Of a stretch of DNA of 64,000 nucleotides, positions 31,901-41,028 are shown one piece after another. This stretch comes from MED-G105 sp039819085 (GTDB lineage Bacteria > Pseudomonadota > Alphaproteobacteria > Caulobacterales > Parvularculaceae). The notes under the pieces are model-generated. The model was not told where the DNA came from. It made no database searches and saw nothing but the letters and a program-made list of their open reading frames with translations. The stretch is from the NCBI GenBank assembly GCA_039819085.1, contig JBCBSQ010000005.1, positions 111,938-175,937 on the forward strand, in the 5' to 3' direction. Numbering within the stretch: the stretch's first letter is position 1; each line of letters starts with the position of its first letter. The position numbers and the translations under genes are program-made.

Positions 31901-32458
31901 CTAGCTAGTATCCCCAATCCCCTCCACCGTCAGGCTTTCATTCGTATAGACGCAAATGTCCGCGGCGATGGCCATCGCCTTGCGGACGATCGCCTCGGCG
32001 TCGAGATCGGTCTCCGCCATCAGCGCGCGGGCCGCGGCTCTGGCGTAATCCCCGCCCGAGCCGATCGCCGCGACGCCATGGGTCGGCTCCAGCACGTCCC
32101 CCGCCCCCGTCAGCTGCAGCGTCACGTCCTTGTCGGCGACGATCATCATCGCTTCCAGGCGGCGCAGGTATCTGTCCGTGCGCCAGTCCTTGGCGAGTTC
32201 GACGGCGGCGCGCATGAGCTGTCCGCGGTGCTGTTCGAGTTTCGCTTCGAGCCGCTCCATCAGGGTGAAGGCGTCGGCCGTGCCGCCGGCGAACCCGGCG
32301 ATGACGCCGCCCCCCTCGCCCAAGCGTCTTACTTTGCGGGCGTCGCCTTTCACGACCGTCTGACCGAGCGAGACCTGTCCGTCGCCGCCGACGCACACCG
32401 CGCCATTGCGCCGAACGCAGAGGATCGTGGTGCTGTGCATCTGCGGGGCGTTGGTCAT
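31901..32458 (-). CDS. hslV: HslV, peptidase subunit of the HslVU protease
   Basis: A 185-residue threonine peptidase of the proteasome family. Processing after HS exposes Thr10 as the nucleophile (TTILCVRRNG), with Asp26 (GGDGQVS) and Lys42 (ARKVRRL) giving the T1/D17/K33 triad. The GGTADAFTL and AIGSGGDYA stretches are typical. It forms the double-hexamer core capped by HslU. Its gene is divergent from hisB (103-base gap) as in Caulobacter-type genomes, but hslU does not follow directly: 4.5 kb of other genes intervene. The start codon choice (32458 or 32440) only alters the removed propeptide. Confidence 0.96.
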   Translation of the reverse strand: MTNAPQMHSTTILCVRRNGAVCVGGDGQVSLGQTVVKGDARKVRRLGEGGGVIAGFAGGTADAFTLMERLEAKLEQHRGQLMRAAVELAKDWRTDRYLRRLEAMMIVADKDVTLQLTGAGDVLEPTHGVAAIGSGGDYARAAARALMAETDLDAEAIVRKAMAIAADICVYTNESLTVEGIGDTS

Positions 32459-32561
32459 GGTGCGTAGGTCATGGGGTTGCGAACTCCGTTTGCGTCCCGT
32501 CAACAAAGCCGCCATATGCCCGCTCTGTCAAAGCCCCGCCAAAACGGGCTAAGCTTCGGAC

Positions 32562-33164
32562 ATGGACATGGAAAACCGCGCCTCCACAGCCCAGCGAAAG
32601 ACCCGCGAGACGGATGTCTTCGTCGCCGTCGATCTAGACGGCGCAGGCGACTATGACATCGAGACGGGGATCGGCTTTTTCGACCATATGCTGGAGGCGT
32701 TCGCCAAGCACGCCTCGCTCGATCTGAAAGTCCGCGCCGAAGGCGATCTGCATGTCGACATGCACCACACGGTGGAGGACGTCGGGATCGTGCTCGGCCA
32801 GGCCTGCGCCCAGGCGCTCGGCGATATGGCTGGCCTCCGGCGCTTCGGCGCGGCTTTTATCCCTATGGACGAGGCGCTGTCGCGGGCGGCGATCGACGTC
32901 TCGAAGCGGCCCTACCTCGTATGGCGGGTCGCCATACCGCGCCCGAAGATCGGCGAGATGGACACCGAGCTTTTCAAGGAGTGGTTCCACGCCTTCGCGA
33001 CGAATGCGGGGCTCTGCCTGCACGTGGAGAACCTCTACGGCGAGAACTCCCACCACATCGTCGAAAGTTGCTTCAAGGCGACTGCGCGGGCGTTCCGGCA
33101 GGCGGTGGAGATTGACCCCCGCGCGGCCGGCGCGACGCCATCGACCAAGGGCGCGCTCGGCTAA
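32562..33164 (+). CDS. hisB: Imidazoleglycerol-phosphate dehydratase
   Basis: A 200-residue single-domain HisB catalysing the sixth step of histidine synthesis. The two manganese-binding motifs are present: FFDHMLEAFAKHA with HHTVEDVGI (about 38-75) and HAFATNAGLCLHV with NSHHIVE (about 145-170). It lacks the phosphatase domain fused in enterobacteria, as usual for alphaproteobacteria. It opens the his gene run and is divergent from hslV. Confidence 0.97.
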   Translation: MDMENRASTAQRKTRETDVFVAVDLDGAGDYDIETGIGFFDHMLEAFAKHASLDLKVRAEGDLHVDMHHTVEDVGIVLGQACAQALGDMAGLRRFGAAFIPMDEALSRAAIDVSKRPYLVWRVAIPRPKIGEMDTELFKEWFHAFATNAGLCLHVENLYGENSHHIVESCFKATARAFRQAVEIDPRAAGATPSTKGALG

Positions 33165-33230
33165 GCCGGCGCTTGCGCTTCCGGTAGTTCGCCCCTATCC
33201 CCGCCCCTCTTTCGGGCTAATTTGGGCGAG

Positions 33231-33884
33231 ATGGCCGAAACTGTCACGATCATTGACTACGGCTCCGGCAATCTGAGGTCGGTGCAAAAGGCGTTGGAGC
33301 GCGCGGCGCGAGAGGCCGGCCTCGAAATGGAGGTGGTAATCTCCTCCGACGCCGAGACGATTGCGCGCGCCGACCGTATCGTCCTGCCGGGTGTCGGCGC
33401 GTTTCGTGCGTGTTTTCACGGCCTTAGCGCCCTGCCCGGCATGCTGGAGGCGCTCGAAGACGTCGTGCGCCGGCGCGGCCGGCCATTCCTGGGCGTCTGT
33501 GTCGGCATGCAATTGCTGGCGTCGCGTGGCCATGAGTATGGCCTGAGCGAAGGCCTCGGATGGATCGCCGGCGACGTTCGCCCCCTCGCCGACCTGCCGG
33601 GCGTTGAGGCCGAGGCCCTTCGCGTCCCGCACATGGGGTGGAATGACGTTGAGTTCGCTGAGGTCGGCGGCTTCGGCGGTGATCGGCATGAAGCCTACTA
33701 CTTCGCCCACTCCTATTATTTCGACGCCGAAAATGCCGCCGATGTGATAGCCTCCGCGACTTATGGCGCGCGGATCGCGACAGGCCTGAAGAAAGACAAC
33801 ATCCTTGGATTCCAGTTCCATCCAGAGAAAAGCCAGCGCGCCGGGATTGATCTTCTCGCGGCGTTCTTGGGGTGGCGGCCATGA
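33231..33884 (+). CDS. hisH: Imidazole glycerol phosphate synthase, glutaminase subunit
   Basis: A 217-residue class I glutamine amidotransferase. The catalytic triad is visible: Cys in GVCVGMQ (about residue 85), and His and Glu in FHPEKSQ (about 197-199). It hydrolyses glutamine and channels ammonia to HisF. The stop codon overlaps the hisA start in an ATGA. The ATG at 33231 is preferred to the TTG at 33222, because the fold begins at TVTIIDYGSGN. Confidence 0.96.
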   Translation: MAETVTIIDYGSGNLRSVQKALERAAREAGLEMEVVISSDAETIARADRIVLPGVGAFRACFHGLSALPGMLEALEDVVRRRGRPFLGVCVGMQLLASRGHEYGLSEGLGWIAGDVRPLADLPGVEAEALRVPHMGWNDVEFAEVGGFGGDRHEAYYFAHSYYFDAENAADVIASATYGARIATGLKKDNILGFQFHPEKSQRAGIDLLAAFLGWRP

Positions 33885-34633
33885 ATGACGCGACTTTTGA
33901 AATCTGGCCGGCGATCGACCTCAAGGGCGGCCGCTGCGTTCGGCTTTTACAAGGGGATCTCGGCGCCGAAACGGTCTATAATAATGACCCTTCGGCGCAG
34001 GCCGCCGAATTCGCCGTCGCCGGTTTTGACCGCCTGCATATCGTCGATCTCGATGGCGCGGTGGCGGGCGATTCTCGAAACGGAGCCGCCGTTGAAGGCA
34101 TCGTCAAAGCCTTTTCCGGGCCCAAACAACTCGGCGGCGGTGTGCGCGACATGGCCAGCATTGAGCGCTGGCTTACGGTCGGCGTCGACCGGGTCATTCT
34201 CGGCACGGCGGCGGTTCGGGATCCGGACCTCGTGGCGGCGGCGGCCCGCGCGCATCCCGGCCGGATCGTTGTCGGCGTCGACGCCAAGGACGGCGAGGTG
34301 AGGGTCGACGGCTGGCTGGAAGGCGCGAGGGTCGCGCCATTGGAGGTCGCGAAGCGGTTTGAAGACGCTGGCGTCGCCGCGATTGTCTATACGGACATCG
34401 CCCGCGACGGCGCCCTCGGCGGCCCGAACACTGACGCGACAGCCGCGCTCGCCGAGGCGGTGGCGATCCCGATTATCGCCTCCGGCGGCGTATCGGGCGC
34501 GGCCGACATAGAAGCGCTTGCGGCGCGACCGGAAAGGATCGCTGGCGTGATCGCGGGCAGGGCGCTTTATGACGGGCGGTTGACAGCCGGAGACGCGCTC
34601 GCGGCGGCGGCGTCCGCCCGCCAGGGGCGATGA
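33881..34633 (+). CDS. hisA: ProFAR isomerase
   Basis: A 250-residue (beta/alpha)8 barrel that isomerises ProFAR to PRFAR. The catalytic Asp pair lies in PAIDLKGGRCVRL (Asp near 13) and YTDIARDG (Asp near 168 region), and the phosphate-binding loops GGGVRD and ASGGVS are intact. The ATG at 33881 overlaps the hisH stop (ATGA), a sure sign of coupling. The next gene in the run is a CHAD gene, not hisF as in relatives. Confidence 0.96.
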   Translation: MNDATFEIWPAIDLKGGRCVRLLQGDLGAETVYNNDPSAQAAEFAVAGFDRLHIVDLDGAVAGDSRNGAAVEGIVKAFSGPKQLGGGVRDMASIERWLTVGVDRVILGTAAVRDPDLVAAAARAHPGRIVVGVDAKDGEVRVDGWLEGARVAPLEVAKRFEDAGVAAIVYTDIARDGALGGPNTDATAALAEAVAIPIIASGGVSGAADIEALAARPERIAGVIAGRALYDGRLTAGDALAAAASARQGR

Positions 34634-34640
34634 CGGCGCA

Positions 34641-36317
34641 ATGGGGCGTCCCTTTCATTATCAGCCTGCGTTGCTTACGCTTCACCTGCTTGGTCCGACA
34701 GCGGACATTTCTGCGCTTGCGCAACTTGTTTGCGCAAGGGACGGGGCCGGGAGCGCTGAAGGCGAGGACGCGCGGCTGACGGCGAAGCGTCCGTGGCGGC
34801 GCATATGCGTGACCGCCTACGATACGCCGGATGGCGAGTTGCGCGCGAAGCGGCGCGCGCTCGAAGTCGCCCGCGCTGACGGCGGCGTCAAGGTCCGGCT
34901 TGCTTCCTGGGCGGAGGATGGTTGGCGTTGCGAGGAACGGCATTTGCCGACGTCGGCTATTCCCGGCGCAAACGGCGCGCATGGCGCGGCCGTCCGTCCG
35001 CTTCAGATCGACCGCGAGGCGCGCGCCAACGGTTTTGCGCCAGGGTTCAGCACCAACGACAAAGCGCTTGCGCCGTTGGCCACTCTGCACGCTGACGAAG
35101 CGCTGAATGTGATTATTGTCAATGACGCTGTGATCGAAATGACGCTCATGGTCGGCCGGGTTGAGTCTGAGGCGGCGGATGCGCTGACCACGTCTTTCGG
35201 CTGTGCGCGCGTGCGCCTGTTGAGAGGCTCGGTGGAGACCTTTTTCGATTGGGTGCGCAATGCTGTCCTGGCCTCGCGGCCTGGCCTCCGCACGGGGCTG
35301 GGGGAGGGCGCTCATTGGCGCTGTTCCGGATCTTCCTTTGAACTTCCGCGAGCGCGAAAAGTCCGGATTGATCGCGAAGCTGACGCCGGCGACGCGCTCG
35401 CCGAAGGGCTCGCCGCGGGCGCGGCGCGCCTGTCGGAGATCAGGCCGTATCTGCTGGCGTCGCGTGACCCGGAGGCGGCGAGGCAGGCGCGGGTAGCATT
35501 ACGACGTCTACGAACGTTTGAACGGCTTTTTCGGGAGGTCGTCGGCGGGGCGGGGGTGCGGCGCCTGTCTCGGCGCGCGCGCCGGCTTGCTCGCATTATC
35601 GGCGCCGCGCGCGACTGGGAGGTGTTTCTGAATGGGACGCTCGTGGAGTTCGACCCTGATTGCTTTGAACCAAAGGGGGCGGCGAAATTGCGCGCGGCGG
35701 CGGCCCGAGCGCGGGACGTCGCCTGGGAAGAGGTTCACCGCGCCGTCGCGGCGCCATCTTATGAATACCTTGTCCTCGACGGGCTAAGGGAGGCGGTGAC
35801 GCAAGGGTGGCGCGACGGGGCGGCGCAAGAGCTGACGGCGGACGTTGGAACGTTCGCCGGTCGGGCGCTCGACGCGAGCCTTGCGGACGCAGTCTGCGTC
35901 GCCGACCGAATGCAGCCGGGCGACGAAGCGGGCCTGCATGATTTGCGTCTCGCCCTGAAACGCTTTCGCTACGCCGCCCAGGCGTTTCGCGAACTCTATC
36001 CGAAAGACGCCCGTAGGCCCTATTTCGAGGCGTTGAGCGCGCTGCAGGAAAAGCTGGGCGCGCTCAACGATGCGGTGGTGGCGCAGGACTTGGCGATGCG
36101 CGCGGCCAAGGGTCAGGGCCGGGCGGCGGCGCGGGCCGCCGGCTATGTATGCGGCCGCGCAGCGGAGCGGGGACGCCAGGCGGCGGCCGCCGCCTGGGCC
36201 GACTGGCGCGCGCTTGTCGACGCGCCGCGCTATTGGCGTGAAGAAACAGACGCCATGCCGGTCTTGTCGCTGAAGGACGCTGGCGAAACTCTCCCTCTGG
36301 ATCAGGAAGAATGCTGA
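34641..36317 (+). CDS. CYTH-CHAD protein inserted in the his operon
   Basis: A 558-residue protein with a degenerate CYTH-like N-terminus (about 5-215) and a CHAD domain (about 250-520). The CYTH part has the YDTPDGELRAKRRALEVAR stretch, but the acidic ExExK opening is replaced (TLHLLG), so triphosphatase activity is doubtful. CHAD shows VRQAR-type helices: ARVALRRLRTFERLF and LHDLRLALKRFRYAAQAFRELY, with the His and Lys/Arg residues that bind polyphosphate. It starts 7 bases after hisA and overlaps hisF by 7 bases, so translation is coupled to the his genes. No histidine-pathway role is known for this family. Confidence 0.9.
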   Translation: MGRPFHYQPALLTLHLLGPTADISALAQLVCARDGAGSAEGEDARLTAKRPWRRICVTAYDTPDGELRAKRRALEVARADGGVKVRLASWAEDGWRCEERHLPTSAIPGANGAHGAAVRPLQIDREARANGFAPGFSTNDKALAPLATLHADEALNVIIVNDAVIEMTLMVGRVESEAADALTTSFGCARVRLLRGSVETFFDWVRNAVLASRPGLRTGLGEGAHWRCSGSSFELPRARKVRIDREADAGDALAEGLAAGAARLSEIRPYLLASRDPEAARQARVALRRLRTFERLFREVVGGAGVRRLSRRARRLARIIGAARDWEVFLNGTLVEFDPDCFEPKGAAKLRAAAARARDVAWEEVHRAVAAPSYEYLVLDGLREAVTQGWRDGAAQELTADVGTFAGRALDASLADAVCVADRMQPGDEAGLHDLRLALKRFRYAAQAFRELYPKDARRPYFEALSALQEKLGALNDAVVAQDLAMRAAKGQGRAAARAAGYVCGRAAERGRQAAAAAWADWRALVDAPRYWREETDAMPVLSLKDAGETLPLDQEEC

Positions 36318-37066
36318 AGACACGGATTATTCCCTGCCTCGATGTCAAGGACGGCCGCGTTGTGAAGGGCGTTCAGTTTGCAAATCTGCGCGACGCCGGC
36401 GATCCCGTCGAGGCGGCGATCGCCTATGACGCGGCGGGCGCGGATGAGCTCTGTTTTCTTGATATCTCCGCCAGCCACGAGGGGAGAGGGGTGCTGCTGG
36501 AGGCCGTCGCGCAGGTCGCCGAGCGGTGCTTTATGCCCTTGACGGTGGGCGGTGGCGTTCGGTCTACGGATGATATGAGGCAACTCTTGTTGGCCGGCGC
36601 GGACAAGGCGGCGATCAATACCGCGGCGATTAAGCGGCCTGCGCTGATCGCCGAGGCCGCGGAGCGCTTCGGCGCGCAATGCGTCGTCGTGGCGATTGAC
36701 GCGCGGCGAGTAGCGCCGGGGCGTTGGGAGTGTTTTACTCATGGCGGACGCGAACCGACGGGCGTTGACGCGGTGGCGTTCGCCCGCGAGGCGACCGCGC
36801 GGGGCGCTGGCGAGATTCTCCTTACGTCAATGGACGCGGACGGATCGCGCGCCGGATATGACATTGAGCTGACGCGTGCGGTCGTCGCGGCGACGCCCGT
36901 CCCGGTGATCGCGTCCGGCGGAGCGGGCGATCTTGCGCATCTGGTGGAGGCGGTCATCGACGGGCGGGCGAGCGCTGTCCTCGCGGCGTCGATATTCCAT
37001 TTCGGCGATCATACGATTGCTGAAGCGCGGGCCGCGCTCGCCGCGGCGGGGGCGCCTGTGCGGTGA
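36311..37066 (+). CDS. hisF: Imidazole glycerol phosphate synthase, cyclase subunit
   Basis: A 251-residue (beta/alpha)8 barrel that forms imidazoleglycerol phosphate and AICAR with HisH. It begins LKTRIIPCLDVKDGRVVKG with the catalytic Asp11, has the VGGGVRS phosphate loop, LLTSMDADG with the second catalytic Asp near 130, and VIASGGAGDLAHL. The start lies inside the CHAD gene end (7-base overlap). Confidence 0.97.
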   Translation: MLKTRIIPCLDVKDGRVVKGVQFANLRDAGDPVEAAIAYDAAGADELCFLDISASHEGRGVLLEAVAQVAERCFMPLTVGGGVRSTDDMRQLLLAGADKAAINTAAIKRPALIAEAAERFGAQCVVVAIDARRVAPGRWECFTHGGREPTGVDAVAFAREATARGAGEILLTSMDADGSRAGYDIELTRAVVAATPVPVIASGGAGDLAHLVEAVIDGRASAVLAASIFHFGDHTIAEARAALAAAGAPVR

Positions 37067-37116
37067 ACGCGGCGCGGCGTATCTATTGAATTGTATACGG
37101 ATGGTGGATCTGATCG

Positions 37117-37443
37117 ATGGCAAATGAAACGATTGGCGAGGCGCTGGACGCGCTTGTCGAGACCATCGCGGCGCGCCGGACCGCCGCGCCCGACCAATCC
37201 TATACGGCGAAACTCCTCGCCTCGGGGGTGAAGCGCTGCGCCCAGAAGCTCGGCGAAGAGGCGGTCGAGACCGCGATCGCCGCCGCGGTCGGCAATCGGA
37301 CGGGCGTTGTCGGAGAGGCGGCGGATCTCCTCTTTCACCTGTCCGTTCTTCTCGCCGCGGCGGACGTCGATCCGCGCGAGGTGGCTGCGGAACTGGCGCG
37401 CCGTAGAGGCGTTTCGGGCCTTGAGGAGAAGGCGCTGCGCTGA
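37117..37443 (+). CDS. hisE: Phosphoribosyl-ATP pyrophosphatase
   Basis: A 108-residue all-alpha MazG-type pyrophosphohydrolase for the second step of histidine synthesis. The KLGEEAVETAIAA motif (EExxE metal ligands) and EAADLLFHLSVLL motif with the E/D ligands are intact, and SYTAKLL opens the fold. It ends the his run, 50 bases after hisF. hisI is not in this window. Confidence 0.96.
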   Translation: MANETIGEALDALVETIAARRTAAPDQSYTAKLLASGVKRCAQKLGEEAVETAIAAAVGNRTGVVGEAADLLFHLSVLLAAADVDPREVAAELARRRGVSGLEEKALR

Positions 37444-37543
37444 TGACGCGCCTGAGCAAATCCTGGTGCGCGCGGCCATTGCGTGAGGACCGAAGGCGCG
37501 CAAGCATCTGCGTCAGAGACCAGAACCGGATCGGAGAAGGCGA

Positions 37544-38551
37544 ATGCCAAAAGACGTTGAGATTGACCGCCGCAGGCTGCTTGTCGGCGCCGGGTTGAGC
37601 GCCGCCGCCGCGGCGGCGACGACGGGCGCGCGGGCCGCGGACAACAAGGCCCCCGACCTTTCGGGCAAGTCGATCCTCATTACCGGGACGTCGTCAGGGT
37701 TTGGCCGTCTGGGAGCGGAGCATTACGCCCGTCTCGGCGCAAAGGTCTTCGCGACGATGCGCAACCTGCCGCGATCGGAAGCTGAAGAGCTGAAGGACCT
37801 CGCAGCCGGCGACAAGCTCGACATCGAGGTGATCGAAATCGACGTCACGTCCGATGAGCAGGTCGCGAACGGCGTCGCCGAAGCGGAGAAGAAGGCCGGC
37901 GGCAAGATCGACGTCCTTGTGAACAATGCCGGGATCTCCGTCGCCGGACCGATCGAACTGCAGGACATGGAGGCGACGCGTCTCATGTTCGAGACGAACG
38001 TTTTCGGGTGTCATCGCATGGCGCGCGCTGCGTTGCCCGCGATGCGCGCGCAAAAGTCGGGGCAGATCTTCCAGGTCTCTTCGCAGCTCGGCAGGATCAT
38101 GATCCCGGGATACGGACAATATTCGCCGACGAAATTCGCGCTCGAAGCGATGAGCGAACAAATGGCCTATGAACTCGTTCCACATGGCGTCGACGTAACG
38201 ATTATCCAGCCGGGCGGGTATCCGACCAGGATCTGGCGGAACGCAAATGCGTTGACGAATGGATTGTTCGACCGCGCGGATGAGGCGTTGCTGGCGGCGT
38301 ATCCGGAGATCGTCGAGGCCCTTCGGGCGCGCGACGGCGATGGCGGGGGGACCACTGACCCGCTCGACGTGCCGCGCGCAATCGCGGAGATCATCGCCAT
38401 GCCCCCAGGCGAGCGTCCTTTGCGCCGCGCCGTCCATCCTGGTCGTCGGCCGCAAGAAGCGATCAATGACGTCTCAGCGAAGACGCAACTGGCCGTGTTC
38501 GGCGGCGGCGCTTACGGGCCCTGGGTCAAGGACGTCCACAATGCGGATTAA
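37544..38551 (+). CDS. Tat-signal short-chain dehydrogenase/reductase
   Basis: A 335-residue SDR. It begins with a twin-arginine leader (DRRRLLVGAG, hydrophobic segment, cleavage near ARA|ADN), so the folded, NAD(P)-loaded enzyme is probably exported. The Rossmann glycine motif TGTSSGFG is at about 47-54, NNAG near 126-129, and the catalytic Ser-Tyr-Lys set is SSQLGRI plus YSPTK (YxxxK). The C-terminal extension (about 270-335) is unusual for classical SDRs. The substrate is unknown. It lies after hisE and faces the downstream hydrolase gene. Exported SDRs are uncommon; an inner-membrane lipid or polysaccharide precursor is one possible substrate. Confidence 0.85.
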   Translation: MPKDVEIDRRRLLVGAGLSAAAAAATTGARAADNKAPDLSGKSILITGTSSGFGRLGAEHYARLGAKVFATMRNLPRSEAEELKDLAAGDKLDIEVIEIDVTSDEQVANGVAEAEKKAGGKIDVLVNNAGISVAGPIELQDMEATRLMFETNVFGCHRMARAALPAMRAQKSGQIFQVSSQLGRIMIPGYGQYSPTKFALEAMSEQMAYELVPHGVDVTIIQPGGYPTRIWRNANALTNGLFDRADEALLAAYPEIVEALRARDGDGGGTTDPLDVPRAIAEIIAMPPGERPLRRAVHPGRRPQEAINDVSAKTQLAVFGGGAYGPWVKDVHNAD

Positions 38552-38566
38552 AGAGCGGGCGACCGG

Positions 38567-39430
38567 TCAGCGGCGCGCGACGAGGAAGGCGGCCACTTTC
38601 GTCACTGCGTCCGCCGCCTCTTCTTCGGAATAGTATTTCGGCAGCGACGCGTCGTCGAAGACATGATCCGCCTCCGGATAGTAGACGATATCAATGTCAT
38701 GGCCCTGCGCTGAAAGCTCTTCAAGGAGCGCCTTGCACTGCGGGCCGTTGACGACGGTGTCCGCGCCGGCGACGAGCGCCAGCGTCGGCGGTGAGATCGT
38801 CCAGTCACTGACGGACGACCAGGCCCCGCGCCCGCAATGCGGATAGACGAGGATCGCGCCGGCGATCGTCGGAACCTTCAGGTCGCCATCCGACAGCGCG
38901 GCGGGCGATCGCTTCGACAGGTCCATCGCGAAGAGATCCATCAGCGTCCAGGCCCCGTGCGACCAGCCGGCGACGACAATCCGAGACGGGTCCACGTCCG
39001 GCCGCTTTGAAATCAGGTTGAGCGCCGCAATGACGTCTCCTGCGCGCTCCTGGGCCAGCAACTCTCTGCCAAGACATACCGTCTTGCGCGCCGTTTCGTC
39101 GTCAATCCCGCGCGGCGTGTGGCTGTCCACGGAGATTGCGCGCCAGCCGTTCCGCGCTGCGACGCCCGCCCAATGGGCGATAAAGGCCTTTCTGTATCCA
39201 GAGCACCCATGAAACTGAACAAGCGTTGGCAAGGCTGCGTCGCCGGCGCCTTCGGGCGCCGCCTCCATGCGAATATGGTCAGCCAGGAACGCTTCATGCT
39301 CCGCAAGCGTCGTATCCGGCGTCGCCAGGGCGACGGCGTCCAGCAGCAGAGCGTCATTCCGCATCAGCGCGAAGGCGCCGCCGAGCAAAAGCGCGGCCGC
39401 GACCATGCCGCCGATCAGAAGATTGCGCAT
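38567..39430 (-). CDS. Dienelactone hydrolase-like alpha/beta hydrolase
   Basis: A 287-residue serine hydrolase. The ATG at 39430 follows GGGAGGGG. An N-terminal hydrophobic segment (residues 3-24) acts as membrane anchor or signal. The nucleophile elbow is GWSHGA (Ser near 150), the acid is Asp in AGADTVV (near 218) and the His lies in ADHVFDD (near 255). The oxyanion region is FHGCSGYR. The family hydrolyses lactones or esters, and the substrate is not known. It is in line with the adenosine-kinase-like gene (27-base gap) on the same strand. Confidence 0.88.
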   Translation of the reverse strand: MRNLLIGGMVAAALLLGGAFALMRNDALLLDAVALATPDTTLAEHEAFLADHIRMEAAPEGAGDAALPTLVQFHGCSGYRKAFIAHWAGVAARNGWRAISVDSHTPRGIDDETARKTVCLGRELLAQERAGDVIAALNLISKRPDVDPSRIVVAGWSHGAWTLMDLFAMDLSKRSPAALSDGDLKVPTIAGAILVYPHCGRGAWSSVSDWTISPPTLALVAGADTVVNGPQCKALLEELSAQGHDIDIVYYPEADHVFDDASLPKYYSEEEAADAVTKVAAFLVARR

Positions 39431-39457
39431 GTTCCCCTCCCGCAAGGTCCGACCCGA

Positions 39458-40468
39458 CTATAGCAGCCCCGCTTCGACGGCCAACGCCTTGAGGCTGGTT
39501 TGCGGCCGCGCGCCCACATGGCTGATCACCTCCGACGCGGCGAGAGATCCCAGACGGCCGGCGACGTCCAGCGGACGTCCAAGCGCGAGCCCATATAGGA
39601 CGCCTGCGGCGTATGCGTCGCCGGCGCCGGTGGTGTCGACGAGCGCCGATGGCGGGACGGCTTCGATCGCGACGCTGGCGCCTTCGCGCGGCACGATCCG
39701 TGAGCCTTTTTCGCTCATTGTGATGGCGGTGAGGGGACACAGGTCTCGAGCCGCGGCGTCGATGGCGTCAGGCGCTGCGTCGAACAGCATTTCCGCTTCG
39801 ACGGCGTTGGCGAAGAGAATGTCCACGTGCGCTGGAATGAATTCCAAAAGCGCGTCGCGATTGCGGTCGACGACGAAGCCGTCGGACAGCGTGAGGGCGA
39901 GCTTGCGGCCCGCCGCTCGCGCGCTTTCGCCGGCCTTGGCGAAGGCGTCGCGGGCGCCCGGCTGTTCGAATAGATATCCTTCGAGATACGTGATGGCGGC
40001 GGACGCGACGAAGTCGGGCGAGACGTCCGTCGGGCCAACCTCTCCGGCGGCCCCAAGAAACGTCGCCATTGAACGCTGGGCGTCCGGCGTCACATTGATG
40101 AGAGAGCGCGCCGTCGCGGGACCGCCCGACAGTCGCGCCGTATCGAACGCGACCCCGAGGCTTTTCAGATCATGCTCGAAGATGTCGCCGAGCGCGTCGT
40201 TGGCCACTTTGCCGATGAAGCCGCCCTGTCCGCCGAATGAGGCGACGCAGGCGATGGTGTTCGCCGCCGAGCCGCCGGAGATTTCCATCGCAGGCGCCAT
40301 GGCGGCGTAGATTGACGTCGCGCGCGCCTCGTCGATCAGTGTCATGCCGCCTTTCGCGATGTCGTGCTCTTTCAGGAACGCCTCGTCTGACTGCGCGAGT
40401 ACATCGACGATGGCGTTGCCGACGCCGATGACGTGAAGCGTATGGGCGGCGGGCGCGGCGTTTGCCAT
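39458..40468 (-). CDS. PfkB-family kinase, adenosine-kinase-like
   Basis: A 336-residue ribokinase-fold enzyme. The PfkB signature DTTGAGDAYAAGVLYG (about 280-295, catalytic Asp in GAGD) and the ISGGSAANT substrate loop (about 64-72) are intact. The long N-terminal lid (LHVIGVGNAIVDVLAQ) and overall length match bacterial adenosine-kinase-like members. It would phosphorylate a nucleoside or sugar with ATP. The exact substrate is uncertain; many alphaproteobacteria have this gene annotated as adenosine kinase. Confidence 0.88.
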   Translation of the reverse strand: MANAAPAAHTLHVIGVGNAIVDVLAQSDEAFLKEHDIAKGGMTLIDEARATSIYAAMAPAMEISGGSAANTIACVASFGGQGGFIGKVANDALGDIFEHDLKSLGVAFDTARLSGGPATARSLINVTPDAQRSMATFLGAAGEVGPTDVSPDFVASAAITYLEGYLFEQPGARDAFAKAGESARAAGRKLALTLSDGFVVDRNRDALLEFIPAHVDILFANAVEAEMLFDAAPDAIDAAARDLCPLTAITMSEKGSRIVPREGASVAIEAVPPSALVDTTGAGDAYAAGVLYGLALGRPLDVAGRLGSLAASEVISHVGARPQTSLKALAVEAGLL

Positions 40469-40602
40469 GGGCGAGTCTCCTGTAGGATGCGGGCAGGTGG
40501 GGCGAGATCGCCGCCGCGCGCCGGCGTTGCGTATTGTTGTGTCGCGGTTAGCGCGCCGATATACGCGGGCGGGCGGTTAGCGACAAGGACGCTTGGATCG
40601 GC

Positions 40603-41028
40603 ATGAAGACCTATAGATCGTTGGCGGCGACTGGCCGCCGCGCGATGTGGCTCGCGTTTGGCGCGGCGAGCCTCGCCGCATGCGCGGGCGGCCAGACGTC
40701 TCCGGCGGCGGTCCCATCGACGCCGGAGGCCGTTTACGACGCGAGCCGCCCGGCGTTCCGCATGGATGACGTGATCGGACGAACAGGGCCGGAGCTTGAC
40801 GCGCTTTTCGGCGCGCCCGCGCTCGTCAGGGCCGAAGGGGCGGGCGAGCTAAGGCGCTACGATCTCGCCGTATGCGGACTGATGGTGTTGCTGGCGTCCG
40901 AGTCCGGTGGCGAGCGGATCGCGCAAGAGCTTTACGCCAGCGCGCCGTCCTCCGACGCGCCGCCCGCTGACGCCGCGCGCTGCCTAGGCGTCGGCTTGAA
41001 GCGCGAGAGCGCCGGGCCGGGCGTTTAG
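40603..41028 (+). CDS. Hypothetical lipoprotein
   Basis: A 141-residue protein of no recognised family. A signal peptide with lipobox LAAC (Cys near residue 27) anchors it to a membrane. The mature part is small and Ala/Glu-rich, with a MDDVIGRTGPELDALFGAPALVRAEG segment that resembles the start of SmpA/BamE-like folds (two short helices, then strands), though this is weak. Its stop overlaps the convergent ampG stop region by 4 bases. Confidence 0.65.
   Translation: MKTYRSLAATGRRAMWLAFGAASLAACAGGQTSPAAVPSTPEAVYDASRPAFRMDDVIGRTGPELDALFGAPALVRAEGAGELRRYDLAVCGLMVLLASESGGERIAQELYASAPSSDAPPADAARCLGVGLKRESAGPGV

Noticed and set aside
37544..38551. A polyhydroxyalkanoate or fatty-acid synthesis role for the SDR
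   Set aside because: No supporting neighbours, and the leader argues for export.
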